DNA from: Sulfopaludibacter sp035606355
Lineage (GTDB): Bacteria > Acidobacteriota > Terriglobia > Bryobacterales > Bryobacteraceae
Length of the DNA: 64,000 nt
Assembly: GCA_035606355.1 (NCBI GenBank)
Contig: DATNFO010000018.1
Span: 310,001 to 374,000, forward strand
Direction: 5' to 3'
Below, piece by piece: positions 25,512 through 34,049 of this stretch. The translations under genes and the position numbers were made by a program. Within the stretch, counting starts at the first letter, position 1; each line of letters opens with the position of its first letter. The notes beneath the pieces were generated by a model. That model made no database searches. It worked only from the letters and a program-made list of their open reading frames with translations, and was not told the origin of the DNA.

Positions 25512-26294
25512 CTAGCCGCTGACCATCACCACCTTCGTATACGCCACAAAGAAGCCCATCCGTTCGTAGTTCCGCTGCGAGCCGCTGCCGGGCAGTGTGC
25601 TGGCGCAGGCCAGATCGCAGCCTGCTGCCAACGCTTCGCCGAGACGCGCGGCGATCATTTCGAGATGCACGCCGCGACCCCGCCGGCCCTTCAGAGTGCT
25701 GTCCGCGAACATCGTCATGAGTCCCTCGCGGACCGCCGCCGCTGCCGCTCCCACAGGTTCTGCCTCTTCCACCGCAAGATAGCAAAGCGCGGCCGGCATG
25801 CCGAAAATTGCGCGACCCACGTTCATCTCCGCATCAGTCAACTCGTCGGTTTCGAAGAATCCGCGGCCTACGGTGTGGCTCCACAATTCCTGCTCGTCCG
25901 GCATGGTGCGGCGCACCCGCGGTGCCATGACGATCTCCGTGCCGGCGAGTTGTTTTGCGAGCACATTGTTGAACTCCGCGGCGCAATAATTCCCGGCCCC
26001 GAGCAGTTCCACGAGCGAGGAATGAGCAAGCGGGCACAGGTCCACGCGAACCGCCGCGCCACGCGACCGGAAGAACCCCTCCATGAGCGTAAACTCGGCC
26101 GCGCTTACCGGGCCTGCCAGACCGAGGCCTACAGCTTGCGTGAGCGGCGAATCCACACCCGCAAAAACAGCGCAGCCGCCCGCGACGTTTAGCGTTTCTG
26201 CCGGAGTGCCGTCGCTTGCCGTGGTGCATTCGCGCGCGTTGGCCGATTCCGCCGCCTCCAACCGCCGCGCCAGCCGCGCGTCCGCAAAAAGCAT
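25512..26294 (-). CDS. GNAT-family N-acetyltransferase
   Basis: Protein of about 260 residues with the acetyl-CoA binding pattern near the C-terminus: GRRGRGVHLEMIAARLGEALAAGCDLACA and QRNYERMGFFVAY, the last typical of the GNAT beta-7 region. The N-terminal half is a divergent second GNAT-like domain. The ATG at 26294 gives the usual MLFADARLARR opening. An ATG at 26324 is possible but lacks a Shine-Dalgarno. It is divergent from copZ. The acceptor substrate is unknown. Confidence 0.8.
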   Translation of the reverse strand: MLFADARLARRLEAAESANARECTTASDGTPAETLNVAGGCAVFAGVDSPLTQAVGLGLAGPVSAAEFTLMEGFFRSRGAAVRVDLCPLAHSSLVELLGAGNYCAAEFNNVLAKQLAGTEIVMAPRVRRTMPDEQELWSHTVGRGFFETDELTDAEMNVGRAIFGMPAALCYLAVEEAEPVGAAAAAVREGLMTMFADSTLKGRRGRGVHLEMIAARLGEALAAGCDLACASTLPGSGSQRNYERMGFFVAYTKVVMVSG

Positions 26295-26330
26295 GGAATC
26301 CAGTATCCCGCACGGGAGCATCATATAAGT

Positions 26331-26552
26331 ATGGCTGCCGAAACTTTGTACCTCGCCCTCCGCGGCATGACTTGCGCCAACTGCACGCGCACGGTCGAAC
26401 GCACGCTCGCCTCCACGCCTGGCGTGACCAAAGCGACGGTGGACCTGGCGTCTTCTTCCGCCACCATTGAGTACGATTCATCGCTCGTCAAGCCTGAGGT
26501 GCTTGTGGACGCCGTTTGCGACCTCGGCTACGAAGCGAAGCCAACGCGATGA
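26331..26552 (+). CDS. copZ: Heavy-metal-associated copper chaperone
   Basis: Single HMA domain of 73 residues with the metal site GMTCANC and the standard ferredoxin-like pattern ending CDLGYEA. It binds Cu(I) and delivers it to the P-type ATPase encoded next. Its stop overlaps the ATPase start by 4 bases (ATGA), so the two are translationally coupled. Confidence 0.9.
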   Translation: MAAETLYLALRGMTCANCTRTVERTLASTPGVTKATVDLASSSATIEYDSSLVKPEVLVDAVCDLGYEAKPTR

Positions 26553-28582
26553 GCGCCCCCGCCCGAGTGGATCTGCCGGTTTCCGGCATGACGTGCGCTG
26601 CCTGCGCCCGCGCCATTGAGCGGCGACTCGCAAAAGCTCCGGGCGTTTCGCGCGCCGCCGTCAATCTGGCGACCAACACCGCCACCGTGGAATACGATCC
26701 CGGCCTGACTCGCATTCCCGATTTCGTTACTGCCATCGAAGCGCTCGGCTACGGCGTGCCGGAGAGCGAAGCGCCGCCCGATGCCGAATTGCCTGCCTAT
26801 CGCCGCCGTTTGGTGGTGGCGATTGCGTTCGCGGTTCCGTTGCTGATTCTCGGCATGGCCGAGCGGGCGCCCATCGTGCAACTGCTCCTCTGTTTGCCTG
26901 TGATCTTGTACTCCGGCGCGCCGTTTTATGTCCACGCGGCGACAGCATTGCGCCACCGCAGCGCTAACATGAACACGTTGATCGCGTTAGGCACGGGCGC
27001 GGCGTTCCTCTTTTCGGTTTATCAGACGGTGCGCGGGGCGAGCGAAGTCTATTTCGAAGCGGCGGCCGTGATTATCGCTCTGATCCTCCTCGGCCGGACG
27101 CTCGAAGCGCGCGCTCGCGGACGCGCTTCCTCCGCCATTCGCCGCCTGATGGATCTGCAGCCCCGCACCGCGCGCGTTCTGCGGGATGGCGACGAAGTCG
27201 AGATTTCAACTGACGATGTGCGTGCCGGCGATCTCGTCGTCGTGCGCCCGGGCGAGCGGCTGCCGGTGGACGGCATCGTGCGCGAAGGCGAGTCTGCTGT
27301 TGATGAAGCCATGCTCACCGGGGAAAGCATGCCGGTCGATAAGGCGCCCGGATCTGGGGTGTTCGCGGGCGCAATCAATCGCTCCGGCGCGTTTCGCTAC
27401 GAGGCGACGAAGGTAGGCCGCGGCACCGTACTGCAGCAAATGGTGGAACTCGTCAAGCAGGCGCAGGGCTCGCGAGCCCCCGTCGCCCGGCTGGCGGATA
27501 CGGTCAGCGCCTGGTTTACGCTTGGCGTGCTGGTCGCGGCTGCCATCACGTTTGTGGCGTGGCTCTTCTTTGCGCCGTTTGCGGCGGCACTGGTGAATGC
27601 CGTGGCCGTGCTGATCATCGCCTGCCCCTGCGCCCTCGGTCTGGCCACCCCTACCGCCATTATGGTCGGCACCGGACGAGCCGCCGAACGCGGCATTCTC
27701 ATCAAGGGCGGGGAAGTGCTGGAAGGTGCGCAGCACATCGATACGGTCGTGCTCGATAAGACGGGAACGCTCACCGAGGGTCGTCCGCGGCTTACCGCAA
27801 TTCACGCAACCGGTGGTTTCAGCGAATCCGAGGTGCTGCGAGTCGCGGCGTCCGCCGAGCGCTATTCTGAGCATCCCCTCGGAAAAGCCATTGTTGCGGC
27901 GGCGCTGGAACGAAATCTCGTTCTCGCCGGCACTGCGGAGTTTTCTTCGCTTGCCGGCCACGGAGTACGCGCGCGCATCGAAGGCCGCGATGTCACAATC
28001 GGGCGGCCGGGAATCACGGTGACCATCGACGGCGCAATCGCCGGCTCCATCGAAATCGCCGATACGCTGCGTGCTGAAGCCGCCGAGGCCGTGGCGCGGC
28101 TGCGGGCACTCGGTCTGGAGGTCGCGATGATTACCGGCGACCGCCGCGATACGGCGGAAGCCATCGCGCGTCAGGTTGGAATCGAGCGCGTGCTCGCCGA
28201 AGTGCTGCCCGATGGAAAATCCGCGGAATTAAAGCGGCTGCAAGCAGACGGGCGCCGGGTGGCGATGGTGGGAGACGGCATCAACGATGCGCCGGCCCTC
28301 GCGCAGGCGGACTTGGGTATCGCCCTCGCCAGTGGAACGGATATCGCGATGGAGGCGGGCGGCATAACTTTGATGCGCCCCAACCTTCTCGGCGTCCCCG
28401 AAGCCATCGCGCTTTCCCGGCGAACGCTTCGGATCATCCGCCAGAATCTGTTCTGGGCCTTCGCCTACAACACCATAGGCATTCCGCTGGCAGCGCTCGG
28501 GCTGCTGTCCCCGATGCTGGCTTCGGCAGCCATGGCGCTCTCCAGTGTTACCGTCGTCTCCAACAGTTTGAGGCTGAAATAG
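26549..28582 (+). CDS. copA: Copper-exporting P1B-type ATPase
   Basis: Cation pump of 677 residues that moves copper out of the cytoplasm using ATP. One N-terminal HMA domain (GMTCAACA) is followed by transmembrane helices, the TGES-type actuator motif (LTGESMPVD), the copper-specifying CPC motif (IIACPCALGLATPTA), the phosphorylation site DKTGTLTEG, the nucleotide-binding SEHPLG and the hinge GDGINDAPALAQAD. The start at 26549 lies in the ATGA overlap with copZ. No CueR or CsoR regulator gene is seen beside it. Confidence 0.95.
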   Translation: MSAPARVDLPVSGMTCAACARAIERRLAKAPGVSRAAVNLATNTATVEYDPGLTRIPDFVTAIEALGYGVPESEAPPDAELPAYRRRLVVAIAFAVPLLILGMAERAPIVQLLLCLPVILYSGAPFYVHAATALRHRSANMNTLIALGTGAAFLFSVYQTVRGASEVYFEAAAVIIALILLGRTLEARARGRASSAIRRLMDLQPRTARVLRDGDEVEISTDDVRAGDLVVVRPGERLPVDGIVREGESAVDEAMLTGESMPVDKAPGSGVFAGAINRSGAFRYEATKVGRGTVLQQMVELVKQAQGSRAPVARLADTVSAWFTLGVLVAAAITFVAWLFFAPFAAALVNAVAVLIIACPCALGLATPTAIMVGTGRAAERGILIKGGEVLEGAQHIDTVVLDKTGTLTEGRPRLTAIHATGGFSESEVLRVAASAERYSEHPLGKAIVAAALERNLVLAGTAEFSSLAGHGVRARIEGRDVTIGRPGITVTIDGAIAGSIEIADTLRAEAAEAVARLRALGLEVAMITGDRRDTAEAIARQVGIERVLAEVLPDGKSAELKRLQADGRRVAMVGDGINDAPALAQADLGIALASGTDIAMEAGGITLMRPNLLGVPEAIALSRRTLRIIRQNLFWAFAYNTIGIPLAALGLLSPMLASAAMALSSVTVVSNSLRLK

Positions 28583-28618
28583 CGCGCCGCCATACCACGA
28601 GGCCGCCGCCGATCAGCT

Positions 28619-29389
28619 TTAGTTCTCAATGGGCACAGTTTCGATGCGGTCGATCACCAGCACTTCCATCGGACCTCTTCGCCGTTCCAGCTTCAGGCCC
28701 AATTCCTTCTGCAGCGCTTCGCTGAGCGGGGGCGCATCCACCTCGCCAACACGGTCCTCCCTGGCGTAGCGCACCCCGAAATAGTATTCACCGTCGAGGC
28801 CTGTGGCATCGACGACCGGCGATTGTAATTGCCTGCTGAGCGACGCACAAAAGGCGGCCATAGTGACGCGGCGGGCGGCCAGGGCAGTCGCTCCCTTCGC
28901 ATCCCCGATGGCGAGCACTCTTCCTTCGACGGACTGCGCGGCCGGAGCGTTTTTCCCGAAAGCTTCTGGAAACGCGGGCGCTTCCTCTCCCGGCGCGCTG
29001 GCCTTCATTTTGAGGCCGCCTTTGGCGACGGTCAGGGTGTGAATGTACGCGTCTTTATTCACCCGGTGCGATTGAATTTTGAACCGTTCCACCAGCAGCG
29101 CCTGCAGCATCCGGCGGATCTGTTCGTTCGTGGACGCAGGCGCAAACGATGCATCCACCCGGTAAACGAACTTGGCATTACTGCCCGGAATAGGACCTTC
29201 GAGCTGAAACGGTTGCAAGCGATAGGCGTAGCCCAGCAGATAAATCAAATCGGTAGTCCAGGTGAAACGGCCGGGTGTGATGGTTGGGGCTGTTTCGATA
29301 AACGGCGACTCCAGCGCCTTGACAGAGGCCACATCGAAGGTTTGCGCGTGGAGCGAAATGGCCGCCGCGAGAAAGACAATCGGCCGCAT
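28619..29389 (-). CDS. TIGR03435 family secreted protein
   Basis: Protein of 256 residues with a short signal peptide (IVFLAAAISLHAQ) and the typical opening TFDVASVK of the TIGR03435 family. This family is known almost only from Acidobacteria and is strongly expanded in Solibacter. Other conserved features are the MLQALLVERFKIQSHR helix and a C-terminal LGLKLERRRGPMEVLVIDRIE. The function is unknown. It often occurs near peptidase or BlaR-type genes, but here it sits alone beside a LytTR regulator. Confidence 0.92.
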   Translation of the reverse strand: MRPIVFLAAAISLHAQTFDVASVKALESPFIETAPTITPGRFTWTTDLIYLLGYAYRLQPFQLEGPIPGSNAKFVYRVDASFAPASTNEQIRRMLQALLVERFKIQSHRVNKDAYIHTLTVAKGGLKMKASAPGEEAPAFPEAFGKNAPAAQSVEGRVLAIGDAKGATALAARRVTMAAFCASLSRQLQSPVVDATGLDGEYYFGVRYAREDRVGEVDAPPLSEALQKELGLKLERRRGPMEVLVIDRIETVPIEN

Positions 29390-29439
29390 AACGAATGCTG
29401 AGGTTAGAGTACCCGAAAAAACGCTTCGGAGGAAGAGCG

Positions 29440-30222
29440 TTAGAGCTTGAACAACTCGCGGAGGCGGCGGGTTTGTACTCTGCTGACCGGCACTTCCGTA
29501 TGCTTCTTATCGTCCATGCGCAACTGATAGCTGCTCTTGAACCACGGCACCACTTCCTTGATCCGGTTGATGTTCACCAGATAGCTGCGGTGCACCCGCC
29601 AAAACAGGTCGCGATCCAGGTTGGCCTGCAGGTCCTCGATCGTGCGGTAATTGGAATGGCCTTCGAGATTCGTGGTTACCAGCGTGATCAACCCGTTATC
29701 GATTGTCGCGTAGATGACGTCGTTGGCATCCACGATGAAGTTTCGGTTCTGGGCGCGCACCAGCAGTTTATTGCGGGGCGCAGGCGAGGGAGCCGGCTTA
29801 GCCGCCGTCATCGCCATCTCCGGCGACTTCTTTTCCTGGATCGCGCGCCGGGCTCGCTCGATGGTTTCGGCGAGGCGACCCTTCTCCACGGGCTTGAGCA
29901 GATAGTCCATGGCTTCCAGCCGGAAGGCTTCAACGGCATACTGGTCGTAGGCCGTCACGAATATGAACTGTGGCGGGTCAATGCCCTTCTCGCGGAGCCG
30001 CCGTACCACTCCGAGCCCATCCAGGCCCGGCATATGGACGTCCAGGAACACTAATTCCGGCTCCATCTCCTCAAGGAGAGCGAGCCCCTGCAGACCGTTG
30101 GAACAGGTTGCAATTACTTCGATTTCCGGGAAATCTTTCAACAAATACACGAGCTCATCGCACGCCAGTTGCTCATCATCCACGACTACTGTAGTGATGG
30201 TGGCCGTCGCACGTTCACGCAT
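29440..30222 (-). CDS. LytTR-family response regulator
   Basis: Protein of 260 residues: an N-terminal receiver (TTVVVDDEQL, Asp in LVFLDVHMPGLDG, Lys in DYLLKPVEKGR), a linker of basic and alanine-rich sequence, and a C-terminal LytTR DNA-binding domain (residues about 155-255, with DANDVIYATIDNG and FWRVHRSYLVNINRIKEV). LytTR regulators usually pair with a LytS-type membrane kinase, but none is adjacent. It is divergent from ino1, so it could regulate that promoter, which is an inference from position only. Confidence 0.92.
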   Translation of the reverse strand: MRERATATITTVVVDDEQLACDELVYLLKDFPEIEVIATCSNGLQGLALLEEMEPELVFLDVHMPGLDGLGVVRRLREKGIDPPQFIFVTAYDQYAVEAFRLEAMDYLLKPVEKGRLAETIERARRAIQEKKSPEMAMTAAKPAPSPAPRNKLLVRAQNRNFIVDANDVIYATIDNGLITLVTTNLEGHSNYRTIEDLQANLDRDLFWRVHRSYLVNINRIKEVVPWFKSSYQLRMDDKKHTEVPVSRVQTRRLRELFKL

Positions 30223-30227
30223 GGAGT

Positions 30228-30236
30228 TGGTATTAT
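30228..30236 (+). promoter_or_regulatory. Candidate extended -10 promoter of ino1
   Basis: TGGTATTAT gives a TGn-extended -10 in the short divergent gap between the LytTR gene and ino1. An AAGGAG Shine-Dalgarno at 30252-30257 precedes the unusual TTG start at 30266. No clear -35 is present. Confidence 0.35.
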
Positions 30237-30265
30237 AGCATTTCGACCTTTAAGGAGAACGCGTT

Positions 30266-31585
30266 TTGCCCAATCCAGACAACGTCCAAATTGCGCCCGC
30301 CGAAGGCAAACTCGGAGTTCTAATCCCCGGTATGGGTGCGGTGACGACGACCTTTATTGCGGGTGTAGAAGCCATCAAGCGGGGACTCGGAAAACCCGTG
30401 GGCTCTCTCACCCAAATGGGGACGGTCCGCCTCGGGAAGCGGACGGAGGGGCGCAGCCCCGCGATCAAAGATTTCGTGCCGCTGGCCAGCCTCGATGATA
30501 TAGAGGTCGCCTGCTGGGACATCTTCGAAGATAACGCCTACGAAGCCGCCGTGAAAGCCGGTGTGCTCGAAATGAGCCTGCTGGAGCAGCTCAAGGCCCC
30601 GTTGACGGCTGTCACTCCGATGAAGGCCGTCTTCGACCAGAAATTCGTCAAGAAGATCACCGGACCCAACGTCATGAGCGGCGGCACCAAAATGGATTAT
30701 GCCGAGCGCGTCATGGACGATATCAAGCGCTTCAAGGAGAAATCCGGCGCTTCCCGGCTGATGATGATCTGGTGCGGATCCACTGAAGTATTCCACGAAG
30801 CCGCGCCCGTTCACGCCACCCTGAAGGATTTCGAATGCGGGCTGCAGAAGAACGATCCGGAGATCTCGCCCAGCCAGATTTACGCCTACGCCGCCCTGAA
30901 AATGGGAATCCCGCACGCTAACGGCGCGCCGCACATGACCACCGACAACCCTGCGATGCTGGAGCTGGCGCGTCTGCACAACGTTCCCGTAAGTGGCAAG
31001 GACTTCAAGAGCGGTCAAACGTTCATGAAGACGCTGATCGCCCCGGGCCTGAAATCGCGCCTGCTCGGCGTGAGCGGCTGGTTTTCCACGAACATCCTGG
31101 GCAACCGCGACGGCGAGGTGCTGGATGACCCGGGCAGCTTCCGCTCAAAGGAAGTCACCAAGAGCTCGGCGCTCGAATATATTCTGCAAAATGAGCTCTA
31201 TCCGGACCTGTACAAGAACCTGTATCACAAGGTCCGTATCGAGTATTACCCTCCACGGGGCGACGCGAAGGAGGGCTGGGACAACATCGACATTTTCGGA
31301 TGGCTGGGTTATCCCATGCAGATCAAAATCAATTTCCTGTGCCGCGATTCCATTCTGGCGGCTCCGCTGGTTCTGGACCTGATTCTGTTCATGGATCTGG
31401 CGCAGCGCGCCGGTCTGCGCGGCATCCAGGAATGGCTGTCTTTCTATTTCAAAGCGCCCATGCACGCCGAAACCGTCTACCCCGAGCACGATGTCTTCAT
31501 TCAGCTCATGAAGTTGAAAAACACGCTGCGCTGGATGCGGGGAGAAGACCTAATTACGCACCTGGGACTGGAATATTACGATTAG
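30266..31585 (+). CDS. ino1: Inositol-3-phosphate synthase
   Basis: NAD-dependent enzyme of 439 residues that converts glucose 6-phosphate to 1D-myo-inositol 3-phosphate. Seen motifs are the NAD-binding GVLIPGMGAVTTTFIAG, the NVMSGGTKMDY region, SGKDFKSGQTFMK and a C-terminal catalytic stretch. The start is TTG, decided by the AAGGAG Shine-Dalgarno 9 bases upstream and a proper N-terminus. In bacteria inositol is used for phosphatidylinositol, compatible solutes or mycothiol-like products, and the use here is unknown. A strong hairpin lies between this gene and the epimerase gene. Confidence 0.93.
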   Translation: MPNPDNVQIAPAEGKLGVLIPGMGAVTTTFIAGVEAIKRGLGKPVGSLTQMGTVRLGKRTEGRSPAIKDFVPLASLDDIEVACWDIFEDNAYEAAVKAGVLEMSLLEQLKAPLTAVTPMKAVFDQKFVKKITGPNVMSGGTKMDYAERVMDDIKRFKEKSGASRLMMIWCGSTEVFHEAAPVHATLKDFECGLQKNDPEISPSQIYAYAALKMGIPHANGAPHMTTDNPAMLELARLHNVPVSGKDFKSGQTFMKTLIAPGLKSRLLGVSGWFSTNILGNRDGEVLDDPGSFRSKEVTKSSALEYILQNELYPDLYKNLYHKVRIEYYPPRGDAKEGWDNIDIFGWLGYPMQIKINFLCRDSILAAPLVLDLILFMDLAQRAGLRGIQEWLSFYFKAPMHAETVYPEHDVFIQLMKLKNTLRWMRGEDLITHLGLEYYD

Positions 31586-31605
31586 ACGCTGTATCGTTTA
31601 AAGAC

Positions 31606-31642
31606 ACGCCCGGCGGGGAAATGTTTTCCCCCGCCGGCGCGT
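31606..31642 (+). terminator. GC-rich hairpin between ino1 and epimerase gene
   Basis: A 9-bp perfect stem (31610-31618 with 31629-31637) is extended by further pairs on both sides and encloses a short loop. It is not followed by a clean T tract, so it may be a weak or bidirectional terminator or an mRNA stabiliser. It lies 20 bases after the ino1 stop. Confidence 0.45.
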
Positions 31643-31660
31643 CTCAATCTCTAGGAGAGT

Positions 31661-32659
31661 ATGAAAGTACTGGTCATCGGGGGAACCTTATTCATCGGCC
31701 CGCGCCTGGTCGAGGAGCTGGTGAAGAAGGGCCACGAAGTAGCGGTGATGCACCGCAAGCCGAAGCACGAGTTCGGGCGCAAGGTCGAGAACATCATGGC
31801 CGACCGCAACGATACCGAGGCCGTGCGCGCCGCCATTTCCAACCGGCGTTTTGAGATTGTTTACGACAATGCATATGACTGGGAACGCGGCACCACCGCG
31901 CAGCAGGTAGAGGCCGCCGTCAAGGCCGTCGGCGACCGCTTGACGCGGTATATCTTCATGTCCAGTGTGGCTGCGTACGGCGACGGGCTCAACCACAAGG
32001 AAAGCGACCCGCTGGCCCCCGACTACCACAACGACCCCTACGTCCGGCACAAAGCCACCACGGAACGGCTCTTGTTCCGCATGCATACCCAGACCGGACT
32101 TCCGGTGGTGACCTTCCGCCCGCCGTTCGTATACGGACCAGGCAATCCGTTCTACCGCGAACAGTTCTTCTGGGACCGGCTGCGCGCCGGGCGCCCGATC
32201 GTGATTCCGGGCGACGGTCATCGCCTGATGCAGTTCTGTTATGTCAACGATCTGGTGACCGCCATGGTGAAGGCGCTCGATGAGCCTCGCGCCGTGGGAG
32301 AGGCATTTAACATCGGCGATACCAAACCGCTGACGCAGGTGGAGACCGTCGAACGTTTTGCCAAGGCGGCGGGTGTGGATCCAACGCTCGTGCGCATTCC
32401 GCGCGACCAGATTCTCGCCGCCGGCGGAAACGCCATGGAAGAGCCGTACTACTTCGGCGAATACTTCGATCTGCCGCCGATCACCATGAACATCGGCAAG
32501 GTAACGCGTGTGTTGAAGATGAAGCTAACGCCCTTCGATGCCGGGTTGAAGGAAACCTACCGGTGGTATACGCGGAACCACAAGGCGCGGACCGCCGGTT
32601 TCGAGTTCGACGACAAGCTCCTGTCGCTATCGAAGACCGGCAGCCCGGCGAGCGTGTAA
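31661..32659 (+). CDS. NAD-dependent epimerase/dehydratase
   Basis: Extended short-chain dehydrogenase of 332 residues. The Rossmann motif is at the N-terminus (VLVIGGTLFIGPRLVEEL), with the catalytic Ser/Tyr region near residue 105 (FMSSVAAYGDG) and a C-terminal substrate domain. The GGTxFIG form resembles the chloroplast stem-loop-binding-protein-like group rather than classic GalE, so sugar-nucleotide epimerase activity is only likely. The position after ino1 suggests a sugar or cyclitol substrate, as an inference. Confidence 0.85.
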   Translation: MKVLVIGGTLFIGPRLVEELVKKGHEVAVMHRKPKHEFGRKVENIMADRNDTEAVRAAISNRRFEIVYDNAYDWERGTTAQQVEAAVKAVGDRLTRYIFMSSVAAYGDGLNHKESDPLAPDYHNDPYVRHKATTERLLFRMHTQTGLPVVTFRPPFVYGPGNPFYREQFFWDRLRAGRPIVIPGDGHRLMQFCYVNDLVTAMVKALDEPRAVGEAFNIGDTKPLTQVETVERFAKAAGVDPTLVRIPRDQILAAGGNAMEEPYYFGEYFDLPPITMNIGKVTRVLKMKLTPFDAGLKETYRWYTRNHKARTAGFEFDDKLLSLSKTGSPASV

Positions 32660-32673
32660 CTCAAACGCGATAT

Positions 32674-33921
32674 TTAACGGGCGGCTTGGACCGCTGCCGC
32701 TGTTTCGGGCACCTTCCAGTATCCGATCAGACTGATGAGCAGCAGCATGGCCGCACTGGCGAAGTACAGCGTGCGAATTCCCGCGAATTGCGCCACGGGA
32801 GCAGCCACCAGCATGGCCGCGACCTGGGCCCCGGCCACCAGCGACATGAGTGAGCTCATCACCCGGCCGAGCATTTCCTGCGGCGTCTCGTGTTGCAGCA
32901 GCGTTTGCGCGGGAATGAAAATGGCCGCGGCGCTCCCTCCCATCATCAGCATGCCGGCGGCAGTGGACCCCATCGCGCCGAACACGGCAGTCACCAAAAC
33001 TGCGATTCCCATGCCGCCGAGTCCGTACACCACCAGGTTTTGCGGCGGTACCTTCCTGCCGATGCGCGTCAGGAATTGAGTCGAGATGATCATCCCGACG
33101 CCGATTACCGTGTTCAGCACGCCGAACGCCGCCGATGTCGAGTTTAGAATGTCGCGGACGTAGACGCTCAGCAATGCGCCGAAGCAGCGCATGGCGAACA
33201 TTCCGGACGTCATCGAAACAATCACGAACGAAAGCGTTGGGTGCGTGAAGATGAAACGGAACCCTTGAGCCATGCTGTGGCGCACGGCTGCGAGTCCGCC
33301 GCCCGCCCGTGCTGCCGCGGGAGCGGCCGCAGGACGCTCGATGGTCAACGTCATCACCAGCGCCGCCGAAAAGAAAAAGCTGAGGCTGTCGAACACGAAG
33401 CAGGAATTCGCCCCCACTACCTGCACCAGTTCTCCAGCCACGCTCGGCGCCAGAATCATGCTGCCCTGCTGAGCTTGCGACATCAGCCCGTTGACGGCCA
33501 GCAGTCCGTTCATCGGCGCCAGGGTGCGCACTGCCACGCTTTGCGCCGGAACGAAGAAACTGCTCACCACGCTCATCACGAACAGGACGGCGTACATGAC
33601 GTAGATGTCGTTGACCAGGAGCAGCGAAAGCACCATGACCCCGCGGATCAGGTCGCTGGCGATGAGCGTACTTTTTAAATTCCACCGGTCGACAAAAACG
33701 CCCGCGATGGGACTCACCACCGCGAACGGAGCCATGAACGCGACGAGCACCAGACCCACTTGCGTTGCCGTGCCGTGCAATTTGAACGTGACCAGGGCGA
33801 TGATGGCGAACACCGCCAGGAAGTCGCCGAAAACGCTGACCATTTGCGCGATCCACAGCCGCCTGATAGGTTTGAGCTGCAAAACGTCGCGGAAAGATAG
33901 AGGTGTCCCCGGAGTCGACAT
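32674..33921 (-). CDS. Major facilitator superfamily transporter
   Basis: Permease of 415 residues with about 12 membrane helices, of the EntS/MacB-like drug or siderophore exporter type. The loop pattern GVFVDRWNLKSTLIASDLIRG between helices 2 and 3 corresponds to the MFS signature. No substrate can be read from the sequence. It converges with the epimerase gene. The region 33922-34049 to the next gene holds only short AT-richer sequence and no feature seen. Confidence 0.85.
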   Translation of the reverse strand: MSTPGTPLSFRDVLQLKPIRRLWIAQMVSVFGDFLAVFAIIALVTFKLHGTATQVGLVLVAFMAPFAVVSPIAGVFVDRWNLKSTLIASDLIRGVMVLSLLLVNDIYVMYAVLFVMSVVSSFFVPAQSVAVRTLAPMNGLLAVNGLMSQAQQGSMILAPSVAGELVQVVGANSCFVFDSLSFFFSAALVMTLTIERPAAAPAAARAGGGLAAVRHSMAQGFRFIFTHPTLSFVIVSMTSGMFAMRCFGALLSVYVRDILNSTSAAFGVLNTVIGVGMIISTQFLTRIGRKVPPQNLVVYGLGGMGIAVLVTAVFGAMGSTAAGMLMMGGSAAAIFIPAQTLLQHETPQEMLGRVMSSLMSLVAGAQVAAMLVAAPVAQFAGIRTLYFASAAMLLLISLIGYWKVPETAAAVQAAR

Positions 33922-34049
33922 AATTGTGAAGCCCCTCTGAAGTTAGGTTTTTTGGGTGATTTGGACCAGCATAGCAATCGCGCACGGGTGACGCCACTGT
34001 TTTTTTGGATAGATTTGTACGGCGCAGGACGATTAGACGACGGCCGGAG